From Gammaproteobacteria bacterium (GTDB lineage Bacteria; Pseudomonadota; Gammaproteobacteria; Pseudomonadales; Cellvibrionaceae), in NCBI GenBank assembly GCA_021151625.1, contig JAGKWY010000028.1, positions 1 to 57,937 of the forward strand: a stretch of 57,937 nt of DNA, given 5' to 3'. How positions within the stretch are numbered: the stretch's first letter is position 1; the number at the start of each line of letters is the position of its first letter. This document shows, piece after piece, positions 26,241-35,576 of the stretch. The position numbers and the translations under genes were made by a program. Below the pieces are notes generated by a model. The model was not told the origin of the DNA and did no database searches. It worked only from the letters and a program-made list of their open reading frames with translations.

Positions 26241-28028
26241 ATGTTATTTACCCCTCGTACTCTGACCAGGGTAATTGCCCTGATAAGCCTCTCAGGTTTT
26301 TTGGTGGCCTGCGGCAGCGGTGGCAACAGCAGTTCTGACACCAATGCCAGTGCGGCTGCCAGCGCAGTTTCGATAGATGCCGGTTTGATCAAATTGAACC
26401 AGGTAGGATTTTTGCCGGAATCGATGAAGCTTGCGGTAGTGCCCGATGTGGCTGAGACCAGTTTTAAAGTGGTAAAAGCCGGCACCACAACTGAAGTATT
26501 TAGTGGCCGTTTAGGGATGGGGGCGGTTTGGGATGCCTCCGGGGAAAGTGTAAAACTGGCGGATTTTTCCAGCGTAAAAACCCCGGGCGATTATCAAATC
26601 CGTATTGAGGGGCTTGCGGACTCTCCGGTATTTACCATTGCCGCTGATGTTTACCAGCCGTTGTTGGCGGCGAGTATCAAAGCCTTTTATTTCAATCGCA
26701 CCAGCGCAGAGTTATTGCCCGAACACGCCGGGAAATTTGCGCGTCCGCTAGGCCACCCGGATACCCGGGTATTAATACATCCTTCAGCAGCGAGCGATGC
26801 GCGTCCGGCAGGTTCAGTTATCTCCAGCCCCAAAGGCTGGTATGACGCTGGTGATTACAATAAGTACATAGTGAACTCTGGGATTGCCACTTACAGTTTG
26901 CTCGCCGCCTACGAGCATTTTCCGGAATTATTTAATACGCAAAATTTGGTGATTCCCGAGAGTAGTAATTCGCTGCCTGATTTGCTCGACGAAACTTTGT
27001 GGAATCTGGAATGGATGCTGAGCATGCAAGACCCGGATGATGGCGGTGTTTACCACAAGCTCACTAACAAAAATTTTGACGGCACAGTGATGCCGCACCA
27101 GGCAACCAGCGAGCGCTATGTAGTACAAAAAACTACGGCGGCGGCACTGGATTTTACAGCGGTAATGGCGACTGCCAGCCGCGTGTTCGCGCAGTATGAA
27201 AACCAATTGCCAGGTATGTCGGCAAAAATGCTGGCTGCCGCAGAATCTGCCTGGGCTTGGGCAAATGCCAATCCCACCGTGACTTACCAACAGCCAAGCG
27301 ATGTGAAAACGGGTGAATATGGCGATAATAATCTCGCCGATGAATTTGCCTGGGCCGCTGCGGAGTTATACATCACCACCAAAAACGATATTTTTTATAG
27401 TGCGTTTAAACCTAATGAAACACAAATTACAGTTCCCTCCTGGGGCGATGTGCGCGGTTTAGCCTGGGTTTCGCTTGCGCAGCATCGCAATCATTTAACG
27501 TCAGTGGCTGATCAGCAATTAATTGCCAGGCGTATCGAATCACTTGCCTCGAGTTTGCACACCGCTTGGTCGGCATCGCCCTATAAAACCAGTATGCAAA
27601 AAGGGGATTTTGTATGGGGCAGTAATTCCGGTGCTTTGAATCAGGCGCTGATGTTGGTGCAGGCGTATCGTTTAAATGGCAAGCGTGAATATCTCGATGT
27701 GGCTCAATCGCAACTGGATTATGTGCTTGGGCGCAATGCAACGGATACTTCATTTGTTACCGGCTTCGGTGAAAAATCAACGCTGCATCCGCATCATCGC
27801 CCGTCAGAAGCAGATGGAATTGCCGAGCCAATTCCCGGTTTTATTGCTGGTGGTCCACAGCCTGGGCAGCAGGATAAATCGGATTGCAGAGTGGCATATC
27901 CATCCAATGTTGCGGCCAAATCTTATCTGGATAATTACTGCAGCTACGCCAGTAATGAAATTGCCATTAACTGGAATGCGCCATTAGTTTATGTTGCGGC
28001 GGCAGTGCAGGCGTTAACACCGAAATAG
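26241..28028 (+). CDS. GH9 family endoglucanase, lipoprotein
   Basis: Inverting cellulase/cello-oligosaccharidase. The ATG at 26241 (MLFTPRTL) is chosen because GGAGA lies at its proper distance, overlapping the earlier ATG at 26229. A lipobox FLVAC puts the lipidated Cys at residue 24, so the enzyme is membrane-anchored. A Ser/Asn linker is followed by a cellulase N-terminal Ig-like domain (about 45-130) and the GH9 (alpha/alpha)6 barrel (about 140-590). The catalytic acids are seen in GWYDAGDYNKY (base) and ASNEIAINWNAPLVY (acid Glu). The conserved HPHHRPS motif is present. No CBM is present. It is followed by a terminator and a lipoprotein sugar dehydrogenase. A surface role cutting short cello-oligosaccharides is likely. 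Confidence 0.94.
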   Translation: MLFTPRTLTRVIALISLSGFLVACGSGGNSSSDTNASAAASAVSIDAGLIKLNQVGFLPESMKLAVVPDVAETSFKVVKAGTTTEVFSGRLGMGAVWDASGESVKLADFSSVKTPGDYQIRIEGLADSPVFTIAADVYQPLLAASIKAFYFNRTSAELLPEHAGKFARPLGHPDTRVLIHPSAASDARPAGSVISSPKGWYDAGDYNKYIVNSGIATYSLLAAYEHFPELFNTQNLVIPESSNSLPDLLDETLWNLEWMLSMQDPDDGGVYHKLTNKNFDGTVMPHQATSERYVVQKTTAAALDFTAVMATASRVFAQYENQLPGMSAKMLAAAESAWAWANANPTVTYQQPSDVKTGEYGDNNLADEFAWAAAELYITTKNDIFYSAFKPNETQITVPSWGDVRGLAWVSLAQHRNHLTSVADQQLIARRIESLASSLHTAWSASPYKTSMQKGDFVWGSNSGALNQALMLVQAYRLNGKREYLDVAQSQLDYVLGRNATDTSFVTGFGEKSTLHPHHRPSEADGIAEPIPGFIAGGPQPGQQDKSDCRVAYPSNVAAKSYLDNYCSYASNEIAINWNAPLVYVAAAVQALTPK

Positions 28029-28066
28029 AGAAGCATTCAACATTATTTTTTCATTGCAACTCATTA

Positions 28067-28096
28067 AACCGCCAGCGTTATGCTGGCGGTTTTGTT
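28067..28096 (+). terminator. Intrinsic terminator after the GH9 gene
   Basis: The stem ACCGCCAGC/GCTGGCGGT with a five-base loop is followed by TTTTGTTT, 40 bases after the stop. It suggests that the cellulase and the next gene are separate transcripts. Confidence 0.9.
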
Positions 28097-28208
28097 TCTG
28101 TGATCGCGGAAGTGGTTTTGCTGGGGCAACCGGCGCATGATGTTAAGATCTTGAAAGTGGTAACCCGTGTAAATCTTGTGTGTGATGGATTAGGCCGAGG
28201 TGAGTATC

Positions 28209-30455
28209 ATGCAAAGCTACGTAAGAAAAATTATTTTAATTACTAGTAGTTTGATGTTGTTATCCTGCGGTGGTGGAGGCGGTGGCAATACGCCGTCGAC
28301 ATCATCAGCACCCGCATCGGTTATTTCATCTGCCGCTTCAAGCGCAGTTGTTACCAATTCATCAATGAGCAGCGTTGTTTCCGGCCTCGCCAATCGCCCT
28401 GCGAATAAAACCTGTATTGCCCCCGTGCCTATTACATCCGGTGCTACCACTATCAGTTGGTCGGCAGTATTTCCATCGCTGCCGAATATTTCCCAGGCCA
28501 CTAATTTAATTCAATCACCCAGTGACAATAGTGTCTGGTACGCATTGCGCCAATCTGGCGTAGTGGTACGTTTTCCCAATCAGGCATCCGCGAACGCGTT
28601 AACCACTGTGTTGGATATTGAAGATCGCGTGGACTTTAACGATAGCGAAACTGGTCTATTGGGCATCGCTTTTCACCCCCAATTCGCTAGCAATCGTTAC
28701 GTGTATTTTTATTATATGGGCCGCAATCAGAGTAATGGTCTGGAATCGCGTATTGCGCGTTATCAATTTTCAATGAATGGTTCTATCGATAAAAACAGCG
28801 AATTAATTCTTTTGCGTTTTGATCAACCTTTTTCCAATCACAATGGCGGGCAGCTCGCATTTGGCAATGATGGCTTTTTATATATCAGTTCCGGTGATGG
28901 TGGCAGTGGCGGTGACCCGCAGCAGAATGGCCAAAACAAAAATAATCTGCTGGGAAAAATTTTACGTATTGATGTTGATTCGTCCGGTGCGGGAAAAAGT
29001 TACGGGATACCGGCAGATAATCCCTATGCCAGTGGTGGAGGCTCCCCGGAAATTTGGGCCTATGGTTTGCGCAATCCCTGGCGCTTTAGTTTTGATAAAG
29101 AAACGGGTGAGCTCTGGGCGGGCGATGTCGGACAGGGCGCATGGGAAGAAATTAATCTGATTACCCGTGGCGGCAATTATGGTTGGGGCGATATGGAGGG
29201 TGATAGTTGTTACAGCGGCAGATCCAATTGTTCAACTGCCAATAAAATTCGCCCGGTGTTATCGATTAGTCACAGCACGGGTGTGTGCTCGGTCATTGGC
29301 GGTTTTGTGTATCGCGGTAGTCAGTATCCAGCGGCTTACGGAAAATATTTCTACACCGATTTTTGCATTAACACCATGCAATCCATTACCCGCAATGGCG
29401 AAAATATTAGTGTTGCCAGCCACGGCAATGTGCCGGTAGATATAGTGTCATTTGCGCAGGACAATCAAGGCGAGCTTTATGCAATTGGCCAGCGTGGGGC
29501 AGGCACACAGATTGTAAAATTGCAGGCAAGCGGTGGCGAATTGGTGCCAGGAACTATGGCGCAACGGTTATCCGCCACCGGCTGTGTCGATGCTGCTAAC
29601 CCCCGTTTACCTTCAGTAGCGATGATTCCCTATAGTGTGGAAAGTCAACTCTGGTCAGACTCAGCCAGCAAAGAGCGCTATCTGGCCTTGCCGGACAATA
29701 CCAAAATTGATCTGGCCAGTGATGGCGATTTTTTATTTCCGGTGGGCAGTGTATTGCTGAAGCATTTCAAACTGGGTGATAAATATATTGAAACTAGATT
29801 GTTCGCACGTGGCCAATTAGGCTGGCAAGGTTTTAGTTACGAGTGGCGCGATGATCAAACCGATGCAACGTTGTTAAGTGACGGTAAAGAAAAAACAATT
29901 GATACTATTCTTTGGCAATATCCCAGCCCTGCGCAGTGTCTGGTTTGCCATACCCAGGCGGCTAATTTTTCATTGGGCTTGGAAGCCCTGCAATTAAACG
30001 CGAGCATAAATTATTTCGGCATTACTGCGAATCAATTGGATACGCTTGCGCATATCCAGTTATTTTCTTCGGCAATTACCAGCACACAGAAAACGCAAAA
30101 GTTATTTTCGTTGGATCATTCAACGGCAACAATCACGCAGCGGGCACGTTCCTATTTGCACAGTAACTGCAGCGGCTGCCATCGCCCAACAGGCGTGTCT
30201 TCGGTGAATCTGGATTTACGTTTCGCCACGGCATTAAGTGCAATGAATGCCTGTGACGCTCGCCCCATGGTAGAAGATTTGGGAATCGCAAATGCTCGCC
30301 TGATTGCTCCGGGCGAACCTGCGCGCTCAGTGTTGTTGGCGCGCATGAAAGCGCGCGACGGCAACCAAATGCCCACACTGGGCACGCATTTGGTTGATGA
30401 TATGGCGGTGCAGGTGGTTAGTGATTGGATTGCCAGTTTAAGCAATTGTAATTGA
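28209..30455 (+). CDS. Lipoprotein PQQ-type sugar dehydrogenase fused to a diheme cytochrome
   Basis: Predicted surface redox enzyme of 748 residues. The ATG at 28209 has GAGGTGA upstream (an in-frame GTG at 28200 is possible). Lipobox LLSC gives Cys20, followed by a Gly run and a Ser-rich linker. Residues about 83-440 form a six-bladed propeller of the glucose/sorbosone dehydrogenase (GSDH) family: DNSVWYALRQSGVVVRF, ETGLLGIAFHPQF with the catalytic-type His, NHNGGQLAFGNDGFLYIS, IWAYGLRNPWRFSFD, NYGWGDMEG. Residues about 455-748 resemble SO_2930-type diheme c cytochromes, with CLVCH at 577-581 and CSGCH at 654-658. Electrons from sugar oxidation would pass straight to heme. Close to a GH9 lipoprotein, so cello-oligosaccharides are an inferred substrate. 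PQQ use is family-based, not proven. Confidence 0.88.
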   Translation: MQSYVRKIILITSSLMLLSCGGGGGGNTPSTSSAPASVISSAASSAVVTNSSMSSVVSGLANRPANKTCIAPVPITSGATTISWSAVFPSLPNISQATNLIQSPSDNSVWYALRQSGVVVRFPNQASANALTTVLDIEDRVDFNDSETGLLGIAFHPQFASNRYVYFYYMGRNQSNGLESRIARYQFSMNGSIDKNSELILLRFDQPFSNHNGGQLAFGNDGFLYISSGDGGSGGDPQQNGQNKNNLLGKILRIDVDSSGAGKSYGIPADNPYASGGGSPEIWAYGLRNPWRFSFDKETGELWAGDVGQGAWEEINLITRGGNYGWGDMEGDSCYSGRSNCSTANKIRPVLSISHSTGVCSVIGGFVYRGSQYPAAYGKYFYTDFCINTMQSITRNGENISVASHGNVPVDIVSFAQDNQGELYAIGQRGAGTQIVKLQASGGELVPGTMAQRLSATGCVDAANPRLPSVAMIPYSVESQLWSDSASKERYLALPDNTKIDLASDGDFLFPVGSVLLKHFKLGDKYIETRLFARGQLGWQGFSYEWRDDQTDATLLSDGKEKTIDTILWQYPSPAQCLVCHTQAANFSLGLEALQLNASINYFGITANQLDTLAHIQLFSSAITSTQKTQKLFSLDHSTATITQRARSYLHSNCSGCHRPTGVSSVNLDLRFATALSAMNACDARPMVEDLGIANARLIAPGEPARSVLLARMKARDGNQMPTLGTHLVDDMAVQVVSDWIASLSNCN

Positions 30456-30460
30456 GCATT

Positions 30461-31840
30461 TTAATTTGCCTTTAGTAAGGTTTTCATTTCCTGCCAAAGG
30501 CTTCGCTCATCAATGGCTTTACTGCGCAGTTGCTCCAGCTTTTCCCTGGAAAATAATTGGCCGTGCTTTATTACAACATCAGGATGCTGGAGTGTTGTTA
30601 AATCTTTAAGTGGATTCTGGTTGGACAAAATAAGGTCAGCGTTGTAGCCCACATCAACTTGCCCCAATTGGGATTCCTTTCCCAGCGCTTTTGCCGCATT
30701 CACCGTTGCAGCGCGCAGGATTGCAATAGTAGGAAGTCCTGCTTGTTGTAACAATTCCATTTCTTTGTGTGTTGCAAGGCCATGGGGCGATAGCAACACT
30801 CCAGAATCTGAACCTACCAATAATGGCACCTCGGCTTCATATAGTTGCAGGGTAATTTCCTGTAAGAACGCCAGGGTGTTTTTATTGTGTTCCGCCATTT
30901 CTGGCGGGCTGTTAAGCCAGCGTTTTACCTGGCCGTGTTTTTCCTCCAGCGCGATAATCGGTGAAATATACTCGCTCGGTAAGCTGTCGATATACGACTG
31001 CTTTTGTGCACTGATTTGCGTGAGGTGCCAAAAAATATTCAGGGTTGGAGTAACGGGTGTATTCAGCGCTTTCAATTTACTTATGGTTTCTTGCAGTTTT
31101 TTTCGGTTCTGATGAAAGTTCAACGGCCCTTGAAAAATGTCCTCAACATGTTCCAGGGATTGCAATCTTGCAAGTGCACTCCACTCCATATCAGCTGCCG
31201 GATGAGGCCCATGTTTAGCAACCGGGATTTGTTGTTGTTTTGCCTCCTGTAAAAGTGCGTTGAGCACAGGCGCAGTCAAATTACCGTAGGCTTTGATCAA
31301 GTCATAACCCTGTTGTTTGGCTTTTTTGACGGCGGAAATTGCTTCGGTAGTGGTGTGCGCCGAATCATGCAGGTGTGCATTTTTAAAGCCGGAAATAATC
31401 GGGCTACTGACGGTGATGGTACTGCCAATGCGGTTGCCATCTTCAAGCTCTCTGCGCCAGGTTAATTGCTCTTTCACGCCATTCATCAAACGTAAATGAG
31501 TAATGCCGTGGGACAGGGTGATGGTAAATACAGATGGGTCAAAGGCGTGTACATGCATATCAATCAGCCCGGGCATGGCATAGCGCCCCTTGCCATCATG
31601 TAGAACATAATGCTCGTCGGTTATTGAGGTGTTGGTTGGTTTAATGGCAGTGATTTTGCCAGCGCGAATTTGTAATTGACGGTTTTGAATTACCTTGCCG
31701 GTATTAATATCGATGATGTGCAGGTTGTCCAGATAAAGCGTTGGTTCTGCTTTTTGGTGGGAATCACTCGCGAAGGATGGCAAATGCAGGGCGGTAATAG
31801 CCAGAATGGAGCAGGTGATAAGAACGTTTGAGATTTTCAT
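30461..31840 (-). CDS. Secreted amidohydrolase (metal-dependent hydrolase)
   Basis: Amidohydrolase-superfamily enzyme of 459 residues from the ATG at 31840 (MKISNVLITCSILAI), chosen over 31873 because a signal peptide then starts properly (cleavage after SFA, about residue 24) and GGAA lies upstream. Metal-ligand motifs: MHVHAFDP (HxH), a Lys in LIKAYGNL, HGPHPAAD, EHVED, and GSDSGVLLSPHG with the catalytic Asp. The C-terminal NPLKDLTTLQHPDVVIKHG is the usual composite beta domain. It resembles the periplasmic prolidase/imidazolonepropionase-like group. Substrate unknown, possibly a dipeptide. It is preceded by an AraC-type membrane regulator 58 bases upstream. Confidence 0.88.
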   Translation of the reverse strand: MKISNVLITCSILAITALHLPSFASDSHQKAEPTLYLDNLHIIDINTGKVIQNRQLQIRAGKITAIKPTNTSITDEHYVLHDGKGRYAMPGLIDMHVHAFDPSVFTITLSHGITHLRLMNGVKEQLTWRRELEDGNRIGSTITVSSPIISGFKNAHLHDSAHTTTEAISAVKKAKQQGYDLIKAYGNLTAPVLNALLQEAKQQQIPVAKHGPHPAADMEWSALARLQSLEHVEDIFQGPLNFHQNRKKLQETISKLKALNTPVTPTLNIFWHLTQISAQKQSYIDSLPSEYISPIIALEEKHGQVKRWLNSPPEMAEHNKNTLAFLQEITLQLYEAEVPLLVGSDSGVLLSPHGLATHKEMELLQQAGLPTIAILRAATVNAAKALGKESQLGQVDVGYNADLILSNQNPLKDLTTLQHPDVVIKHGQLFSREKLEQLRSKAIDERSLWQEMKTLLKAN

Positions 31841-31898
31841 AAGTGTGTTCCGTGTAATTAGACGGACGCACAATTACAAAAATACTCCCTGCAATCGT

Positions 31899-33014
31899 CT
31901 AGTCGCTTGATATTAAATGGCTGGAGGCGTGATTCTGGACTTGTTGAGTGAACTTCATCTGACGAAATTCACTGGGCGTCATGCCAGTGGCTTTTTTGAA
32001 TGAGTGATTAAAGGTGGCTTTTGAGCTAAAGCCTGCGGCAAGGGCAAGATCAGTAATGTTAGTGCTATTGTCTGTTTGCAGAGCAAGTTTGATTTGGTCA
32101 ATGCGGTGTTGATTGATGTAGTCATTGAATGACATCCCAGAAACCAGATTGATACTTCTGGAAATATCTCGCGGTGTCATGCCCGATAAATCAGAAAGTT
32201 GATTGAGGGTTAAGCGGGGTTGGCAATACCATTGTTGCGCGCGGATTTCCCTATCCAGAATTACAAACAGGCTTTGGTAATCCGCAGCAGATTCTGCGTT
32301 GCGTTTACCAGGGATGACACTATCTGCATTCAATGAAGTTGTATTGGTTTGCGAAAGCTCGACGATTACTGATCCGGCAATGGTTTCCAATTCGGCGCGA
32401 CGGTTGTTCAGTATCCATATCAATAACAGCATGACCATGAAAAAAATAAATGAGCTTGCTGTATAGCCGATCATATTCAGGTGAGGGCCCAGCTCAGGTT
32501 GAAAGTTAAGCCGCACTAAATCCAGCGCGCTAAACACCGTGGATATTCCAATTAGCCAGCCGAGCCAACTTAAGGAAACCTCGGCAGCATCCGAGCGCTG
32601 CATGGATAATTGCCGATTGGATGCAATAATAAGTTTTAGCGTTAAGAGTGCATAGGCAATACGCCAAAGAGTGCCGACAGCGATTACCGATTGTGTATGG
32701 GCAGTGAAGGGTAGTAACAACAGCATCGGCAAAAAATGCCACAACGCCTGCTGGCCAATAGGCCCGGCGATTAACCGTTTAACAGTAAAATACAATGCGG
32801 GGCCATAACCCAATACAAAGACTGGTGAGATCAAATGCAACTCACGTGAGATGTTCAGATCTTCCAGAAGATTGATTGTTGCTCCCAGGCTTGCCAATGC
32901 GAGCAACACACAGACACCGCGGTAAGCCGGGGTTATGATAAACAGCAAACACCCCAGCACCGCGATTGATAAAGTGCCTGCGTTTAACAGGCTAACCAGT
33001 ATGGTCAGATCCAT
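31899..33014 (-). CDS. AraC-family regulator with membrane-spanning N-terminal sensor
   Basis: Transcription regulator of 371 residues. Six to seven hydrophobic helices occupy about residues 5-220 (a membrane sensor half), then a linker and a C-terminal AraC/XylS DNA-binding domain with two helix-turn-helix units (about 255-355): LTLNQLSDLSGMTPRDISRSINL and ITDLALAAGFSSKATFNHSFKKATGMTPSEFR. Membrane AraC proteins of this type regulate neighbours in response to envelope or peptide signals. The adjacent amidohydrolase is the obvious candidate target. The gap between them (58 bases) allows cotranscription. Confidence 0.9.
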   Translation of the reverse strand: MDLTILVSLLNAGTLSIAVLGCLLFIITPAYRGVCVLLALASLGATINLLEDLNISRELHLISPVFVLGYGPALYFTVKRLIAGPIGQQALWHFLPMLLLLPFTAHTQSVIAVGTLWRIAYALLTLKLIIASNRQLSMQRSDAAEVSLSWLGWLIGISTVFSALDLVRLNFQPELGPHLNMIGYTASSFIFFMVMLLLIWILNNRRAELETIAGSVIVELSQTNTTSLNADSVIPGKRNAESAADYQSLFVILDREIRAQQWYCQPRLTLNQLSDLSGMTPRDISRSINLVSGMSFNDYINQHRIDQIKLALQTDNSTNITDLALAAGFSSKATFNHSFKKATGMTPSEFRQMKFTQQVQNHASSHLISSD

Positions 33015-33060
33015 TGAATAGATATCCGCAACGATTAACTCGCTGCTGTCTTAAGTAATA

Positions 33061-34998
33061 TCAAGGTGCCACACACTCAAAACATTTCACATAAATACCG
33101 CGTGGGTCATTCAAACTTTGAATTTCCTGCAGGGGTTTAAGTGTGGGAGCCAGGTCATTCAACACGCTGAGTGATGCGAATTTTTCCAGCAGTGTTTTAG
33201 GTGCGAGTGCGCCGGCTTGGCCTTCAGTGAGTGAACGCAGGAATTCCTCTTTGGGAGAAAGTGGGCGTTTAACGAATTCCACTTTGTATTTATCCAGCTT
33301 TGCTTCCTGTGCAATCGCAGCGATCACATCTTTCAATGTGCCCAATTCATCGACCAACCCAATTTCTTTGGCTTTGGTCCCGGTCCAGACGTGGCCCTGG
33401 GCAATTTCATGGATTGCACTTTTTTCTTGCTTGCGGGTATCTGCAACCAGTGTGATAAAGCGCTGGTAAATACTGTCCACACTTTGTTGTACAATTTTGC
33501 TGGCTTTTTCTGACAGAGGGCGGTCCAGACGCATGCTGCCGGCCAATTCAGTAGTGCCTACACCATCGGTATTAATGCCGATTTTTTTCAGCGAATTTTC
33601 CAGGGTTGGAAATGCGCCAAACACGCCAATTGAACCGGTAATGGTAGTGGGTTGCGCCCAGATTTTATCGCCGGCAGTGGCGATCCAGTATCCACCTGAG
33701 GCCGCTACGCTGCCCATAGAAATATAAATAGGAATATTTTTCTCGCGCAATTTAATAATTTCGGCGCGGATAACTTCTGATGCAAAGGCGCTACCGCCAC
33801 CGGAATCCACACGAATAACCAGCGCTTTTACATCGCCATCATCTTTTACCTGCTGCAGTAATTCCAGCATGCTGTCACTGCCAATAGAACCATCGGGTTG
33901 ATGGCCATCCACAATTGAACCAACAGCAGTAATAACGGCAACTTTATTTTTTTCCAGATTCGGATGTTTGCGAATATCGGCGAGATAGGATTTAACGCCT
34001 ACGCCTTTGTACCAATTGCCTTCGTCACTTTTGCCGATGGTGTCGATCAGCATTTGATTGGTTTCCTGGCGCGATTGAGTTTTATCGACCAAGGCTTTTT
34101 CAATTGCCAGTTTGGCGCTGTCGCCTTCGGTGAGAGCCATGTGCGCATCCAGATTATTCACATAATCATTAATGCTGCCGGGGGGCAATTGGCGACGTTG
34201 CTCAATATTGTTGGTATAGGTGGTCCAGAGTTCGCTAATCCACTGTTCATTGTGCTCGCGTGATTCAGCGGACATATCGTCACGCAAATAAGGTTCCAGG
34301 TAGTCTTTGTATTTACCGGAGCGGAACGCGTGAATAGTTACGCCGAGTTTATCCAGCGCGGTTTTGTAATAATTCATGTAGCGGCCGTAACCGGTAATTT
34401 CCACCACACCCATATCGTGCAGGTAAATTTCATCGGCAAAGCTGGCGAGGTAATATTGCTCTTGTGAATAGTTGTCACTCACGGCAATGATTTTTTTGCC
34501 TGATTGTTTGAAATTTTCCAGTGCCTGGCCAATTTCATTCATCTTGCTCAGACCACCGCCAATTAACCTGCCGGGTTCCAGTACCAGCTGGGTAACACGT
34601 TTATCGCTCGCCCCTTTGTTAATTGCCTCCACCAGTTCGCTGACTACAGTTTCGTTTTCGTCCGGGTTTTCATCAGACAGTAACAGGCTGGTTGGATCAA
34701 TGTAGCTGCGCTGATCTACCAAAACCCCGGTAGGAGCAATGCGCAAGGCAAAGCTTTCCGGTAAGGGGTGCGGTGCATTGGCGCCAATGGCAGCGAGCAA
34801 AATTAAAATAATGATAATGAATACTAAATTGGCGAGGGTATTTCTTATCCAGGTTAATGCACCACCCAGATACCCCATAAAACGCCAAAAGCCTATAGGC
34901 TCTTTTGGTGTAGCGGGTGCCGCTTTTATTGCAGCAGAGGGAGCTGGCGCTACTGGTGGTCGGGGTAACTCTGGTGGATCGTAATAATTAACTGACAC
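33061..34998 (-). CDS. sppA: Signal peptide peptidase SppA, 67 kDa type
   Basis: Inner-membrane serine protease degrading cleaved signal peptides. The 645-residue length is that of the double-domain (67K) form. The N-terminus is cytoplasmic and Pro/Ala-rich, with one transmembrane helix at about residues 55-75. The first S49 domain contains the catalytic Lys in FRSGKYKDYLEPYLRD near residue 205; the second has VDSGGGSAFASEVI and the nucleophile Ser in GSVAASGGYWIATAGDKIWA near residue 425. The last gene of the arsC-wrbA-DUF2069-sppA string, 15 bases after DUF2069. Confidence 0.95.
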   Translation of the reverse strand: MSVNYYDPPELPRPPVAPAPSAAIKAAPATPKEPIGFWRFMGYLGGALTWIRNTLANLVFIIIILILLAAIGANAPHPLPESFALRIAPTGVLVDQRSYIDPTSLLLSDENPDENETVVSELVEAINKGASDKRVTQLVLEPGRLIGGGLSKMNEIGQALENFKQSGKKIIAVSDNYSQEQYYLASFADEIYLHDMGVVEITGYGRYMNYYKTALDKLGVTIHAFRSGKYKDYLEPYLRDDMSAESREHNEQWISELWTTYTNNIEQRRQLPPGSINDYVNNLDAHMALTEGDSAKLAIEKALVDKTQSRQETNQMLIDTIGKSDEGNWYKGVGVKSYLADIRKHPNLEKNKVAVITAVGSIVDGHQPDGSIGSDSMLELLQQVKDDGDVKALVIRVDSGGGSAFASEVIRAEIIKLREKNIPIYISMGSVAASGGYWIATAGDKIWAQPTTITGSIGVFGAFPTLENSLKKIGINTDGVGTTELAGSMRLDRPLSEKASKIVQQSVDSIYQRFITLVADTRKQEKSAIHEIAQGHVWTGTKAKEIGLVDELGTLKDVIAAIAQEAKLDKYKVEFVKRPLSPKEEFLRSLTEGQAGALAPKTLLEKFASLSVLNDLAPTLKPLQEIQSLNDPRGIYVKCFECVAP

Positions 34999-35013
34999 GA
35001 TAGATTCCTTGAA

Positions 35014-35520
35014 TTAAGTGTTGCTGTTTTCTGTAGCAGACGTGTGAGTGGATTGACTGTTGCCGGCTTGTTGGTTGATAGATTGCTTGGTAAACAAATA
35101 ATAGTTCCAATACTGCAACCAGCGGCTAGTCATCATGGCACCAACAAATAAACTGCAGGTCAGCAAGGTGATCAGCCAATAGGCAAAAGTCCAGCTGCTC
35201 ATAAGGAGTGGAATAATGCCGACGAAATACATAAGCGATACAAAACACAACCAACTGTAGGTGCGATGAGTTGGTCTGCGCAGCAACGGGATAAAAATCA
35301 GCAGTGGAAACATTTGAAACAACCAAAACACCAGGTTGCGTTTTTCGCTGGTGAGGTTGAGTAATGTAAAAATAATTAATAATCCACCAAAACTGAACAA
35401 TGTGATTAATTTTCCGGTACGCAATTTTTTTTCCAATACCACTGCATCGGCATCGGTAATAATAATTTCTTTTTTACGTTTTCCAGTTTCGGTTTCTGGT
35501 GTTTGTTCCGGTTGACTCAT
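35014..35520 (-). CDS. DUF2069 inner-membrane protein
   Basis: A 168-residue membrane protein from the ATG at 35520 (MSQPEQTPETE); the frame also opens at 35553, but the later start has AAGG upstream and fits the family. A charged N-terminal 40 residues are followed by four hydrophobic helices (about 38-60, 67-85, 92-112, 115-135). DUF2069 genes sit next to wrbA in Pseudomonas and relatives, as here. No function is known. Downstream sppA is 15 bases away. Confidence 0.85.
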   Translation of the reverse strand: MSQPEQTPETETGKRKKEIIITDADAVVLEKKLRTGKLITLFSFGGLLIIFTLLNLTSEKRNLVFWLFQMFPLLIFIPLLRRPTHRTYSWLCFVSLMYFVGIIPLLMSSWTFAYWLITLLTCSLFVGAMMTSRWLQYWNYYLFTKQSINQQAGNSQSTHTSATENSNT

Positions 35521-35576
35521 AAATAAAACCTTGTTGCCTTTAACGAGGAGCATTCGCTTATACGAATCTGACGGCT

